A stretch of 64,000 nt of DNA. It comes from Mytilisepta virgata. Its lineage: Eukaryota > Mollusca > Bivalvia > Mytilida > Mytilidae. Positions within the stretch are counted from its first letter, which is position 1, and each line of letters starts with the position of its first letter. This document shows positions 37,297 through 48,780 of the stretch, in pieces. The position numbers and the translations under genes are program-made. The DNA is taken from assembly GCA_028015205.1 (NCBI GenBank), contig CM051520.1:33657528-33721527 (forward strand), in the 5' to 3' direction. Under the pieces are notes generated by a model that did no database searches, was not told the DNA's origin, and saw only the letters and a program-made list of their open reading frames with translations.

Positions 37297-37489
37297 TTAC
37301 ATGTATAATGAAAGAACACAAATTTACATTTCTTGTATATCTAATATGATATCCTTAGAAGGATAACCAAAGAATTTACAAATTCAACACGACATGGAAC
37401 CACAAGCATTCTGATAGTATTGCAATGTCCCCTATCAGCTTAAGCTGTGAGAAAAAAACAACAAATGCTCCTTGACTTTGTGAATCGGA

Positions 37490-37870
37490 CGAAGACGTAT
37501 GGACAGAGTGATTCCTAAAAATCCTAAGACTAAGCAATAATTATCAGATCAACCTGAAACTCAAAGTTGATCTTGTAGCTCATCATTATAAGCTCACATA
37601 CCAAAAATAAGATCACTTGGTAAAAGGGTTTGCAAAAAGGTCAGGAAAAATAATATTTTGCCAAAAGTTCCTATTTCCAACGGAATACCTTTCACAATAA
37701 TTACCCAATCAGGGTGAAACTAAAACCTGATATGTAGCTCATCATTATAAGCTCATATACCAAACAGAAGATCACTTGGTAAAAGGGTTTGCTGAACAAA
37801 AGTCCGGAAAACTTTTATTTTGGCAATAAGTATCCGATAAAAACTTCAATTATTAATAGATAAGATTAAA
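37490..37870. repeat. Tandem repeat, period about 159 bp
   Basis: GTAGCTCATCATTATAAGCT recurs at 37575 and 37734, with shared ATCACTTGGTAAAAGGGTTT and CAATAATTA-C segments. Two to two-and-a-half units are visible. Confidence 0.75.
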
Positions 37871-38259
37871 GTACCTTTATTTGTAGTGTGTTCGACAGAT
37901 TAAATTAACCTCATATATCCTAATAAATTATTCTTATTTCACAAGATGTTTGGTACGTTGATATTATATTTAAGTTGTATATCAATGTAATGAATGTTTT
38001 GCGTAGATTTATTTATAATAAGTTAGCACATTAGCACATTTTAAGAAAAAGTCATTATATTTACTTTTGCTTACATTGTAAAAAAAGCCAAGGACTCTTA
38101 GACGGTTTATACCTGGACCACTAAGGGTTATAGTTAGCAGGGGTTATCTTAAATAAATATATACATATGCTTTACATGTAAAAACCAGTGCAACAATCCA
38201 AAACGTTGAAGAGCAAATTAAAAAATGCCAAAATGACCAAAAAGGATTGCCAATACTGT

Positions 38260-38423
38260 ATTGAGTTGCGCAGTAAGGTTTTAGAATTTTGATTTCTCAA
38301 AAATTGGGTCCACAGGGGTCGAATTTTGAATATTGACAATTTAAGCTTGTGACCTAAACTCCTCTTTCATTTTTGTCGAGCCTGCGACTTTAGTCGCAGA
38401 AAGCTCGACATAGGGATAGTGAT

Positions 38424-38456
<33 letters not shown>

Positions 38457-39880
38457 TTAACTCATTTCTTAAAAGCTTTATATTTTAGAAGGTGGAAGAC
38501 CTGGATGCTTTATACTTTGTATATAGATGCCTTATGCTACGAACTTTCCGTCTGTCATATGTACATTGTCCTTGACCTCATTTTCATGGTTCAGTGACTA
38601 CTTGAAAAAAAAGTTAAGATTTTTTGTAATGTTAATTTCTCTCTTATTATTAGTAATTGGATAACTATATTTGGTATGTGCGTACCTTGCAAGGTCCTCA
38701 TCCCCATCAGACAGTTTTCAATTGACCTTGACCCAAATTCACGGATCAGTGAACAAGGTTAAGTTTTGGTGGTCAAGTCCATATCTCAGATACTATAAGC
38801 AATAGGTCTAGTATATTTGGTGTATGGAAGGATTGTAAGGTGTACATGTCCAACTGGCAGGTGTCATCTGACCTTGACCTCATTTTCATGGTTCAGCAGT
38901 TATAGTTAAGTTTTTGTGTTTTGGCCTGTTTTTCGAATACTGTATGCAATAGGTCTACTATATTTGGTGTATGGAAGGATTGTAAGGTGTACATGTCCAA
39001 CTGGCAGGTGTCATCTGGCCTTGACCTCATTTTCATGGTTCAGTGGTTATAGTTAAGTTTTTGTGTTTTGGTCTGTTTTTCGAATACTGTATGCAATAGG
39101 TCTACTATATTTGGTGTATGGAAGGATTGTAAGGTGTACATGTCCGACTGGCAGGTGTCATCTGACCTTGACCTCATTTTCATGGTTCAGTGGTTATAGT
39201 TAAGTTTTTGTGTTTTTGCCTGTTTTTCGAATACTGTATGCAATAGGTCTACTATATTTGGTGTATGGAAGGATTGTAAGGTATACATGTCCAACTGGCA
39301 GGTGTCATCTGACCTTGACCTCATTTTCATGGTTCAGTGGTTATAGTTAAGTTTTTGTGTTTTGGCCTGTTTTTCGAATACTGTATGCAATATGTCTGAT
39401 AGCATTTACTTTCATTAGAAATACACGACAGGCGAGACATTTTTGTGTGTCCACTCTTGTTCATTTTATGCATTTGATTTCTATACAGTATTGTCACATA
39501 CATGTATATGTAGATGTGCAATAAGGTTTTAGAATTTTGATTTTCGGGGCCCTCAGGTGTTGAATTTTGAAAATTAGGAATTTAAGAGTGTGACCTAAAT
39601 TCCTCTTTCATTTTTCATTTTATATATATATAATTTATTTACGGTATTGTCACACACTGTATATAGATATGCAATAGGGTTTTAGAATTTTGATTTTCCA
39701 AAATTGGGGCCTTTAGAGGTCGAATTTAAAAAATTGGGAATTATAAGTGGGTGACTGAAAGTTTTCTTTCATTTTATACATTTTATTTGTATACAGTATT
39801 GTCATACACTGTATGCAGATGTGCAATAAGGTTTTAGAATTTTAATTTTCCAAAATTTGGGCCTGTATTCAAAGGTATTA
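38260..39880 (+). repeat. Degenerate 152-bp array hosting a nested element
   Basis: GCAATAAGGTTTTAGAATTT units occur at 39518, 39671 and 39823 (spacing 153 and 152), and a related unit starts at about 38266. The array is interrupted at 38375-39461 by a different element. Confidence 0.7.
38375..39461 (+). mobile_element. Hairpin/CGG element with 147-bp tandem core
   Basis: The 5' end is a hairpin (TGTCGAGCCTGCGACT pairing with AGTCGCAG and GCTCGACA, 38374-38411). (CGG)10 follows at about 38425-38456. A tandem array comes next, with CTGGCAGGTGTCATCTG at 38854, 39001, 39148 and 39295, exactly 147 bp apart each time. The 3' end reads GGCGAGACATTTTTGTGTG then CCACTCTTGT. CATTTT flanks both sides and may be a target duplication. 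No coding capacity. I recognise this as a widespread bivalve repeat, but I have no family name. Confidence 0.75.
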
Positions 39881-40433
39881 TTGTGAAAAAGATGCACAGG
39901 GATACAACATAGCTGTCGTTTCCGACTGCCTCAGTCTAGTTTGAGTTGTTTTTATTGCGTGATGACGCCCAAATAAATCGAGCCCGTTATTTTAGTATTA
40001 TAGATACTTTATTGATAACATATTGTCACCACGCAAAAATATTTTCTATAGCTCCTGTATATTTGACCCCGCTGCTCTATGATGCACGATTTGTCACTGT
40101 TTGATACTAGTAAATATTAACACATAGTAAGGGTATCATTCATCTTGTAGTCTTCAAGAAAAAAAGTAGCTCAATAAGTGAATAAAAATTCATCAATACC
40201 TATTTACGTTGATGCGTTGTCTATTTTCATTTAGATGCTAGTACACGTGCATATACTACTTCCAAACAAGGATCGAAACCCACAAGCTCGGTTCATCGCT
40301 TTTCATTCACTACAGCACAATGAAATGACCTTTTTCATTATGACGCAAACTGTTATGTTTCCCTCGTCCATTCAGTTGGCGAAGTAATTCTAGCCTTCCA
40401 ACGGCTAGAGTTTAATTTGACGAGAATATATTT

Positions 40434-40608
40434 CTAAAATTATTTAAGGAATGTTTCCAATTTTTGAACAGGTTATACGTTATAACATGGTTTGGGTCAG
40501 TTTATGCATAATAAACAACGAAGCGGTTTATGAATGCCGTAAACTGACCCAAACCAGGTTATTGAAGTATAACCTGTTTAAAAATTGGAAACATTCCTTA
40601 TAATTTAA
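40434..40608. mobile_element. Palindromic MITE
   Basis: Arms of about 80 bp share AAGGAATGTTTCCAATTTTT, ACAGGTTATAC and TGGTTTGGGTCAGTTTA in inverse orientation around a loop of about 15-20 bp. Further CCAGGTTATAC sequence at about 40655 suggests part of another copy. Confidence 0.8.
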
Positions 40609-40609
40609 T

Positions 40610-41825
40610 TTACAAACAGAATTACAATGACGTCACAAGACCAAACCAGGTTATACAGAATAACCAATGTTGCTCTATGCTGTTCGGCTAATTAAAATAC
40701 AGCATTCAAGTCAAATTAAATTATAATAAAACGTATCACAAAATACCGAAATAAATATTATAAGAAGAAAACATTTAGAAAACTTTATAAAGTGGTCAAT
40801 AAAGTGAAATATTAATATATATATTCATCCGCTCGCGTACCAAAAAGGACAAGACCTTGTCCTGTGTGAACACGGGTCGTTTTCCCAGTTTAGTGTAACC
40901 CTGCTCTGGAGGTTGGTACATATGTTCTTACTTCTGTTATCCTTATTACTTCGAACACTTAACAAGGATTAACTAGAAGAATATCTAAAGCACTTAAATT
41001 CATGATTGATCATGATTGCGGTTTCAGTACCGGGAATTCATCGTGATAAACTGTCAATTCTTTAAGGTGCAGTAAAAAGAAAAACCACTTGGTAAAGTGA
41101 TGTGTTAATTCAACAAAATTAAAAATTGTGCACTGTGTGTCCTTTCTTTTTATCAATATATTGAACCGTGTAGAATAAAAGGAAGAAAAGTGAATCTAAT
41201 TTTTAGATTTCAGCGTTTGGCGATTGTGTTGCAATCTTATGATTTGTTGTAAACCAGTCTGCCAAAGTTCCAGTAGTAATGATTAATTAAAAAATCTGAT
41301 TATAAGGTTAATTTCTATTGGTCATCTTTTGGATTGAATTTTCTTTTTGGTCTAATGAAAAATGAAAAAGAGTTGAAATCACAATTCACTATATTTTTTT
41401 AAATTCTACCTCTTTGGGTATCAATAATTGAAAATCAAAATCATAAAACCTCATTGAGTATCCATCGACTGTATGCAACCTTTACAAAAAAAAAGTAAAA
41501 TTGGAAGCATTTTTGATGTCACAAGAAAGTGTAAAACGGACCAACGGAGATAACGACCATATCACTGAACTTTATTCGCAATTGCAAGCTGAATTGTATA
41601 GTTAAAAAATCTTACTTTAGGAAATGTCCTAGCATATCATGTTGTGTTATAACACTGAAAACTTCTCTATCTAAGATTGTCTAATAACAACATGATGCAT
41701 AGGCAAGATTAAATGAAATAATTGTCATCATCTACAAATGTACTTATTTTATCAATAAGGCTAATTATATTAGTATTTAAAACATATATTTTACAAATAA
41801 ATATTTTCATTTCTGTCATTATTCA
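40610..41825. other. Intergenic, nothing recognised
   Basis: AT-rich sequence with no supported exon or repeat boundary. Confidence 0.35.
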
Positions 41826-41827
41826 TG

Positions 41828-42095
41828 AATAATTTAATATTAGATGTAACGCGTCATTTGATTGGTCAATTTTTTTCGTCCATCATATCATAGACTAAAT
41901 TTTCTTTTCTACTACGACGTCATTAAAGAAAATCCCGACGACAACCGTTGGAATTAAATCATAAGCATTGACAGTAATTTTGTTTTCAGTCAATTCAAAA
42001 TAACCCCAATGCACATGGTGCATACTTTCAAATAACCTGCTAGCCGGGTTATTTAGTGTGCACCACGTGATTGAGGTTATTTCTTCATAGACTAA
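41828..42095 (+). repeat. Dispersed repeat R1 (copy 1, interrupted)
   Basis: Matches 51075-51355 over most of its length: ACGCGTCATTTGATTGGTC, CAACCGTTGGAATTAAAT, AATGCACATGGTGCA, CGGGTTATTTAGTGTGCA, TTGAGGTTATTTCTTCATAG. Its 3' continuation (ATTCAATCCTTAAATAA) is found only after the Helentron-like element, at about 45215. Confidence 0.85.
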
Positions 42096-42100
42096 AACTA

Positions 42101-45100
42101 GAGGCTCTCAAGAGCCTGTGTCGCTCACCTGTATCTAATGTGATTTTGGAAATTATGTAAAATTATATAATGATTGAGACCAAGATTGGTTTAATTTGAC
42201 ACAGTATTTAAAATTAAAAACAGGTCATCTTAGTGTAGTCTTACAATAGCTACTGAAGACATCTTATCATTATTATTTTTGAATATGTGGTCAAGTTGTG
42301 ACCATTCAGAATTTTTTTTACAATTTTCTGATAGACTTCTAAACATCTTGGATGATGGATCGGCAACAAAGTAACAACACTTGGTCAGCAAAGTTTCATT
42401 CCATTCAGTGGTTCTCTAAAAGAAGTCATTTGTATGCATTTCCCATAGGGTCCTATGTTAAACTAAGTTCCCCGCTGGCGGCCATCTTGGATTATGGATC
42501 GGCTACAAAGTAACAACACTTGGTCAGCACCTCACAAGGAACATTCATGCCATGTTTGGTTTCATTCCATTCAGTGGTTCTCTAAAAGAAGTCATTTGTA
42601 TGCATTTCCCATAGGGTCCTATGTTAAACTAAGTCCCCCTCTGGCGCCCATCTTGGATGATGGATCGGCTACAAAGTAACAACACTTGGTCAGCACCTCA
42701 TAAGGAACATTCATGCCAGATTTAGTTTCATTCCATTCAGTGGTTCTCTAAAAGAAGTCATTTGTATGCATTTCCCATAGGTTCCTATGTTAAACTAAGT
42801 TCCCCGCTGGCAGCCATCTTGGATGATGGATCGGCTACAAAGTAACAACACTTGGTCAGCACCTCATAAGGAACATTCATGCCAGATTTAGTTTCATTCC
42901 ATTCAGTGGTTCTCTAAAAGAAGTCATTTGTATGCATTTCCCATAGGGTCCTATGTTAAACTAAGTTCCCTGCTGGCGGCCATCTTGGATGATGGATCGG
43001 CTACAAAGTAACAACACTTGGTCAGCACCTCATAAGGAACATTCATGCCAGATTTAGTTTCATTCCATTCAGTGGTTCTCTAAAAGAAGTCATTTGTATG
43101 CATTTCCCATAGGGTCCTACGTTAAACTAAGTTCCCCGCTGGCGGCCATCTTGGATGATGGATCGGCTACAAAGTAACAACACTTGGTCAGCACCTCATA
43201 AGGAACATTCATGCCATGTTTGGTTTCATTCCATTCAACGGTTCTCTAAAAGAAGTCATTTGTATGCATTTCCCATAGGGTCCTATGTTAAACTAAGTCC
43301 CCCTCTGGCGCCCATCTTGGATGATGGATCGGCTACAAAGTAACAACACTTGGTCAGCACCTCATAAGGAACATTCATGCCAGATTTAGTTTCATTCCAT
43401 TCAGTTGTTCTCTAAAAGAAGTCATTTGTATGCATTTCCCATAGGGTCCTATGTTAAACTAAGTTCCCCGCTGGCGGCCATCTTGGATGATGGATCGGCT
43501 ACAAAGTAACAACACTTGGTCAGCACCTCATAAGGAACATTCATGCCAGATTTAGTTTCATTCCATTCAGTGGTTCTCTAAAAGAAGTCATTTGTATGCA
43601 TTTCCCATAGGGTCCTATGTTAAACTAAGTTCCCCGCTGGCGGCCATCTTGGATGATGGATCGGCTACAAAGTAACAACACTTGGTCAGCACCTCATAAG
43701 GAACATTCATGCCAGATTTAGTTTCATTCCATTCAGTGGTTCTCTAAAAGAAGTCATTTGTATGCATTTCCCATAGATTCCTATGTTAAACTAAGTTCCC
43801 TGCTGGCGGCCATCTTGGATGATGGATCGGCTACAAAGTAACAACACTTGGTCAGCACCTCATAAGGAACATTCATGCCATGTTTGGTTTCATTCCATTC
43901 AACGGTTCTCTAAAAGAAGTCATTTGTATGCATTTCCCATAGGGTCCTATGTTAAACTAAGTCCCCCTCTGGCGCCCATCTTGGATGATGGATCGGCTAC
44001 AAAGTAACAACACTTGGTCAGCACCTCATAAGGAACATTCATGCCAGATTTAGTTTCATTCCATTCAGTGGTTCTCTAAAAGAAGTCATTTGTATGCATT
44101 TCCCATAGGGTCCTATGTTAAACTAAGTTCCCCGCTGGCGGCCATCTTGGATGATGGATCGGCTACAAAGTAACAACACTTGGTCAGCACCTCATAAGGA
44201 ACATTCATGCCAGATTTAGTTTCATTCCATTCAGTGGTTCTCTAAAAGAAGTCATTTGTATGCATTTCCCATAGGGTCCTATGTTAAACTAAGTTCCCCG
44301 CTGGCGGCCATCTTGGATGATGGATCGGCTACAAAGTAACAACACTTGGTCAGCACCTCATAAGGAACATTCATGCCAGATTTAGTTTCATTCCATTCAG
44401 TGGTTCTCTAAAAGAAGTCATTTGTATGCATTTCCCATAGATTCCTATGTTAAACTAAGTTCCCTGCTGGCGGCCATCTTGGATGATGGATCGGCTACAA
44501 AGTAACAACACTTGGTCAGCACCTCATAAGGAACATTCATGCCATGTTTGGTTTCATTCCATTCAACGGTTCTCTAAAAGAAGTCATTTGTATGCATTTC
44601 CCATAGGGTCCTATGTTAAACTAAGTCCCCCTCTGGCGCCCATCTTGGATGATGGATCGGCTACAAAGTAACAACACTTGGTCAGCACCTCATAAGGAAC
44701 ATTCATGCCAGATTTAGTTTCATTCCATTCAGTGGTTCTCTAAAAGAAGTCATTTGTATGCATTTCCCATAGGGTCCTATGTTAAACTAAGTTCCCCGCT
44801 GGCGGCCATCTTGGATGATGGATCGGCTACAAAGTAACAACACTTGGTCAGCACCTCATAAGGAACATTCATGCCAGATTTAGTTTCATTCCATTCAGTG
44901 GTTCTCTAAAAGAAGTCATTTGTATGCATTTCCCATAGGGTCCTATGTTAAACTAAGTTCCCCGCTGGCGGCCATCTTGGATGATGGATCGGCTACAAAG
45001 TAACAACACTTGGTCAGCACCTCATAAGGAACATTCATGCCATGTTTGGTTTCATTCCATTCAGTGGTTCTCTAGAAGAAGTTCAAAATGTAAAATGTTA

Positions 45101-45202
45101 ACGACGACGCCGGACGACGGACGACGGACGACGACGGACGACGGACGACGGACGCCAAGTGATGAGAAAAGCTCACTTGACCCTTTGGGTCAGGTGAGCT
45201 AA
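42101..45202 (+). mobile_element. Helentron-like element with 166-bp satellite core (3.1 kb)
   Basis: The 5' end is palindromic (AGGCTCTCAAGAGCCTG) followed by GCTCACCTG. The 3' end has a (GACGGAC)n microsatellite at about 45100-45155 and a hairpin at 45170-45200 (AGCTCACTTGACCC, loop TTT, GGGTCAGGTGAGCT). Its GGTGAGC is the inverse of the 5' GCTCACC. About 17 monomers of 166 bp fill the interior. Non-autonomous Helentrons characteristically combine subterminal inverted repeats, a tandem core and a 3' hairpin, without a Rep-helicase gene. The empty-site comparison with R1 copy 2 shows that the insertion went into an A-rich stretch. Confidence 0.78.
42346..45078 (+). repeat. 166-bp minisatellite with 664-bp higher-order repeat
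   Basis: CATCTTGGAT anchors recur every 166 bp from 42483 to 44973 (the first unit, at 42346, is about 29 bp short). Diagnostic variants such as CCCCCTCTGGCGCCCATC recur every fourth monomer, at about 42632, 43296, 43960 and 44624. A 62-codon frame starts at exactly 43155, 43819 and 44483. So four-monomer blocks of 664 bp were duplicated as units, recently enough to be almost identical. The frames are not genes. Confidence 0.92.
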
Positions 45203-45331
45203 AAAAAAGATACATTCAATCCTTAAATAATTTCTGTAGCTGATTCAATGTCATTGGGTTGAGCTGTTTAAAACCCCACCCTCCTACGGTTTTGGGAAAT
45301 ATATTACATCAGTACTATCAAAACACATAAA

Positions 45332-45448
<117 letters not shown>

Positions 45449-45449
45449 T

Positions 45450-47035
45450 TCTTATGCTTTATATTAAACATATAAAATGTTTATGTGATAAATGTCACAT
45501 CGGACATGTGTCGGACAAAGTTCGCTTATTTTGGATTTTCCATGTGGTTTCAAAAGCTTGGCACGATATGATACAAAGCCTACACATTCTCAAGACGATG
45601 AAGGATGCGAACTTATATACGTAGATATCTAATATATAATAAAGAGGTCTACTTGAAATTATGACAAGTACAAATAGGCAATATGATTAAGCATTTGATT
45701 ATTTTCGTTATAGATTCCTTTGTTATATTAAATTACATCTACTTTTTGTAAAAATTTATAAGTATATAAATATGTCTTTTTTTTTTATCTTGTATTGATC
45801 TGGCTTGCATTAAAAATGTGATCTAATCGTATATCGTATAAAATAGAGAACTTGGCTGTGATTTATGAAGTTTAGCTTGGCAACGACAAGTCCGTAGGTT
45901 CCGAGAGATGTGGGTACCATTAAAAGTATACCCTTACAAATGTTCTGTTTCTTGTTTCTGTACCATATCTGTGTTGCTTTTGTGTTTTTTTGTTGGTTTT
46001 TTTGTAGTTCTTTGTTTGTAAATTATATGAATACTCTAAACCATCCCACTAGATTCTTTTGTCAGCGGTTTAGAAAAAATACCGGCACAGTGAAAAGCAG
46101 TAAAGATCATTACTTGGTCAATGCGTGAGCTCGGTTAAGAAAAATCACACAGAAAGAAAAGTATCATTCTCAGAATGCTCGTAATTAAATAAATCTTGCA
46201 ATATTAAGTAAAAGAATAATAATTAGATGACTTTCATGTATCTGTATAATATTAGAGTACAATCTATCTGCTGTGGTTCTTCGAATTAAATTCTTTCATA
46301 CCAATTTTGATGTATAAGATGTTACAGTTTGTCGATTTACAACTCTTCAGTTGTGCTAAGGGTCTAAAATAAATGTTTACCAGTTAATCAATAATTCAAA
46401 AAGAGGCCGAAAAAATTCAAAAATGCCAAAATGATCGAAAGGGTAAAGGACAGAGCTATAAACAAGAGGGGTACCCTTAGTTTTCACAAAATTTAACATT
46501 TTTTAAAATGATTTTATACTTTTGTGCCATATACATTGTGAAAGTCTACAAAAAGATGATGCAGTTCGAAGCCATATTTATCAACAGGAAGCAGGAATAA
46601 TCTTTTGACAATGATAACAAGAAATAAGAAAATAAATGGACAGAAAACCGGATTTTGCTTTATGTACGTGGTCAAACTACTTTTTTCCCCGTTGGAAATC
46701 CCGGTTAATAAAATAAACCGAATAAGACTTATGTATATATTTTGTAGAGAATAGAAGAGGCTCAGTACAGGGATATCCACATTCTCAAATACACGATCTC
46801 ACAGACTGTTAAAACAAGTACGAAATGACATAATTAAAATGATTAGACATTGCCTGCATAATACTGAAATAAACAATCATATATCATGCATAAAACACCC
46901 TGTTACACAGTATTCTGACAAAAAATATAAAGTATGCGTTCGTATTATCACTGTTCAGAGTCTCAAAAATGCCCTGTTTTTGTGTGAATTAAAGACTCAA
47001 CTTTAGAAAATTAACCATTTATATTTACTTATTAC
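45450..47035. other. Intergenic, no supported gene
   Basis: Short frames at 45910-46128 and 46514-46780 have no domain or splice support. Confidence 0.35.
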
Positions 47036-47039
47036 ATTG

Positions 47040-47140
47040 AGTGTAGTGAAATACCGGTATTTCCGAGTGAAATCAAATCCGATAATTCACCCAGTGAAAT
47101 CGAAAGTCATATTTCACTCTAGGAAGTGCATGACGTAACA
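47040..47140. repeat. Dispersed repeat R2 (inverse copy at 62755-62840)
   Basis: CGAGTGAAATCAAATCCGAT, AATTCAC-CAGTGAAA and AAAGTCATATTTCACT at 47060-47125 are mirrored in reverse complement at about 62760-62835, so one family is present in opposite orientation. Confidence 0.7.
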
Positions 47141-47258
47141 ATTGCCATCGCCAACGACGTTGCTAGACAATGGTCAACGCGTAGTAGTATAAAAACCATG
47201 ACCCCTTGTATTTTCTCGTTAAATCTTCTGAATACATGGAATATTTCAATGTAATAAA

Positions 47259-47517
47259 GGGGCCTCGGTGGCCGAGTGGTCTAGGTAGTTCGTCATGACT
47301 ACTAATGATCACTAGCCTGTCAACGCTGGGGTTGTGAGTTCGAATCTCACCTGTGGCGGGGTGTGTTCGACTCCGATCTTAATTGACAAGGATTGCCAAT
47401 TTTCCTACCGAAGGTCGGTGGTTCTCTCCGGGTACTCCGGCTTCCTCCACCAATAAAAACTGGCCGCCGCGAAATAGCCAAATGTGCTGAAAACGGCGTT
47501 AAACCCCAACTAAACAA
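47259..47517 (+). mobile_element. Intact tRNA-derived SINE with 13-bp target duplication
   Basis: The head has an A-box-like TGGCCGAGTGG (47269 on) and a B-box-like GAGTTCGAATCTC (about 47337). A conserved core follows (GGTCGGTGGTTCTCTCCGGG, CCACCAATAAAAACTGGCC, GCGAAATAGCCAAATGTGC), then an A-rich tail AAACCCCAACTAAACAA. The exact duplication TCAATGTAATAAA flanks it (47246-47258 and 47518-47530). The head carries the pol III internal promoter. A family of tRNA-headed, core-bearing SINEs (such as RUDI) is known in bivalves; assignment to it is tentative. Truncated relatives are at 16515 and 22325. Confidence 0.92.
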
Positions 47518-47903
47518 TCAATGTAATAAACAGAATAACTAATCTCAAAATTCGAATTCCAAAGATCTACAACTCGTGACCGAAAAACACTAATTCACCG
47601 TGGCCTACGCGGACTCATGAATTAATGTGTTGTTCGGTAGCTCGTTGTAGATTTTTAGATATTTGCATTTTAAGATTATTTATACTATAAGTATACATTC
47701 GGAGTTTTAAATTCATAATTATTTCTCATCATGTACATAATCACAATCGAAATAAACTACTTCCTAGGTAGAAAGCTAATATTTTTTCTTTGAGTTTATT
47801 ACGGCAGTTTTTAAACTTTGCACGAAAAACGTAATAAAACAAAGTCACCGTAAGAAAATTGACAAATTTAATTTTCCAATAAATTATACATTGCTGACTA
47901 ATA

Positions 47904-48161
47904 TTGGACTTATTGGAAAAGATAATGTCAACTAACTTACAAGAATTGGTATTAAGTGGTTTTTCTACCCGATTTTACACGATTTCGAATGCTGAATTTA
48001 CTGATTTAGTTTATATGTTGATACTTTCTAGTATAGAAAATAAAAAACATGGAAAATTAAAACAAATTATTCCAATTTTCGATAAAATGATGCATCCTGA
48101 TTTAAGACGTCAACATTCCCTGACATTAAGACAGACGTATTATACAATTTGTACTTTGTGA
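47904..48161 (+). CDS. Hypothetical 85-residue open frame upstream of gene B
   Basis: ATG to TGA, encoding MDLLEKIMSTNLQELVLSGF and onward, then LVYMLILSSI and MMHPDLRRQHSLTLRQTYYT. Composition is balanced and protein-like for such an AT-rich region, predicted largely helical. No domain is recognised and no promoter or poly(A) site is visible. It could be a fossil transposon exon or a small gene, 350 bp before gene B on the same strand. Confidence 0.3.
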   Translation: MDLLEKIMSTNLQELVLSGFSTRFYTISNAEFTDLVYMLILSSIENKKHGKLKQIIPIFDKMMHPDLRRQHSLTLRQTYYTICTL

Positions 48162-48509
48162 CGATTTGAAAAGCCATGACGGGATCGTCAATAATATCTG
48201 TTATACAGTATCTAACTACAAAAATATGTAATATGTATAAATAATTTTATTTAATTCTGAAGTCCTCTGAAGTACACACACTTCCAAAATAGGTCAAATC
48301 ACACTTGTCAAGTACTTACATGATCTTATTGTTTAGTATGAATTTTGCACATAGGGATACTTAAAGATTAACATCATCGGATGTACCTTCTTCAGCCGTT
48401 TTACTAATTGGTATTTACGTATCAGTTTACACATGTCTAAAAATACACATCTATCCAAAAGTTATTATTGAGTACCAGCTAGTGACATGTCATTTAAACG
48501 TTTTCAAGC

Positions 48510-48780
48510 ATGGACAGTTCAGTATATTTCAGTCGCTTAGAGTCGGATCCGGATTCAAATTTTGGATCAGGCAACTATAGTTCAAACATTCAAAACATGG
48601 ATCATATGGACATGGATGAACAGTTAATTGCTAATCAAAAACAGACATTTTGGGTACGAAATAGAAGATGGTTGTATCTCGTCGTTGGGATAATTGTAGG
48701 ATGTTTTGTTACGGTTGGAATAAGTTATCTTTTCTTTTCTCTTGGCAAAGAAAAGGGACAAGGAAACTCTCAATCAAATG
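48510..48780 (+). CDS. Gene B exon 1: cytoplasmic tail and transmembrane helix
   Basis: 271 nt ending CAATCAAATG/GTAAGA, phase 1. The hydrophobic run LYLVVGIIVGCFVTVGISYL is followed by FFSLGKEKGQG. The tail is 36 residues longer than in gene A and carries MDHMDMDEQL. No upstream in-frame ATG. Confidence 0.82.

Noticed and set aside
42346..45078. CRISPR-like regular repeat
   Set aside because: Whole 166-bp units repeat without unique spacers, in a eukaryotic transposon.
42494..45202. Repeated 61-73-codon frames starting MDRLQSNNTW
   Set aside because: They recur exactly with the 166/664-bp satellite and have no independent coding signal.
47259..47350. A tRNA gene from the A-box and B-box matches
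   Set aside because: No complete cloverleaf is followed by a normal 3' end. The sequence continues into a conserved SINE core and tail with a target duplication.
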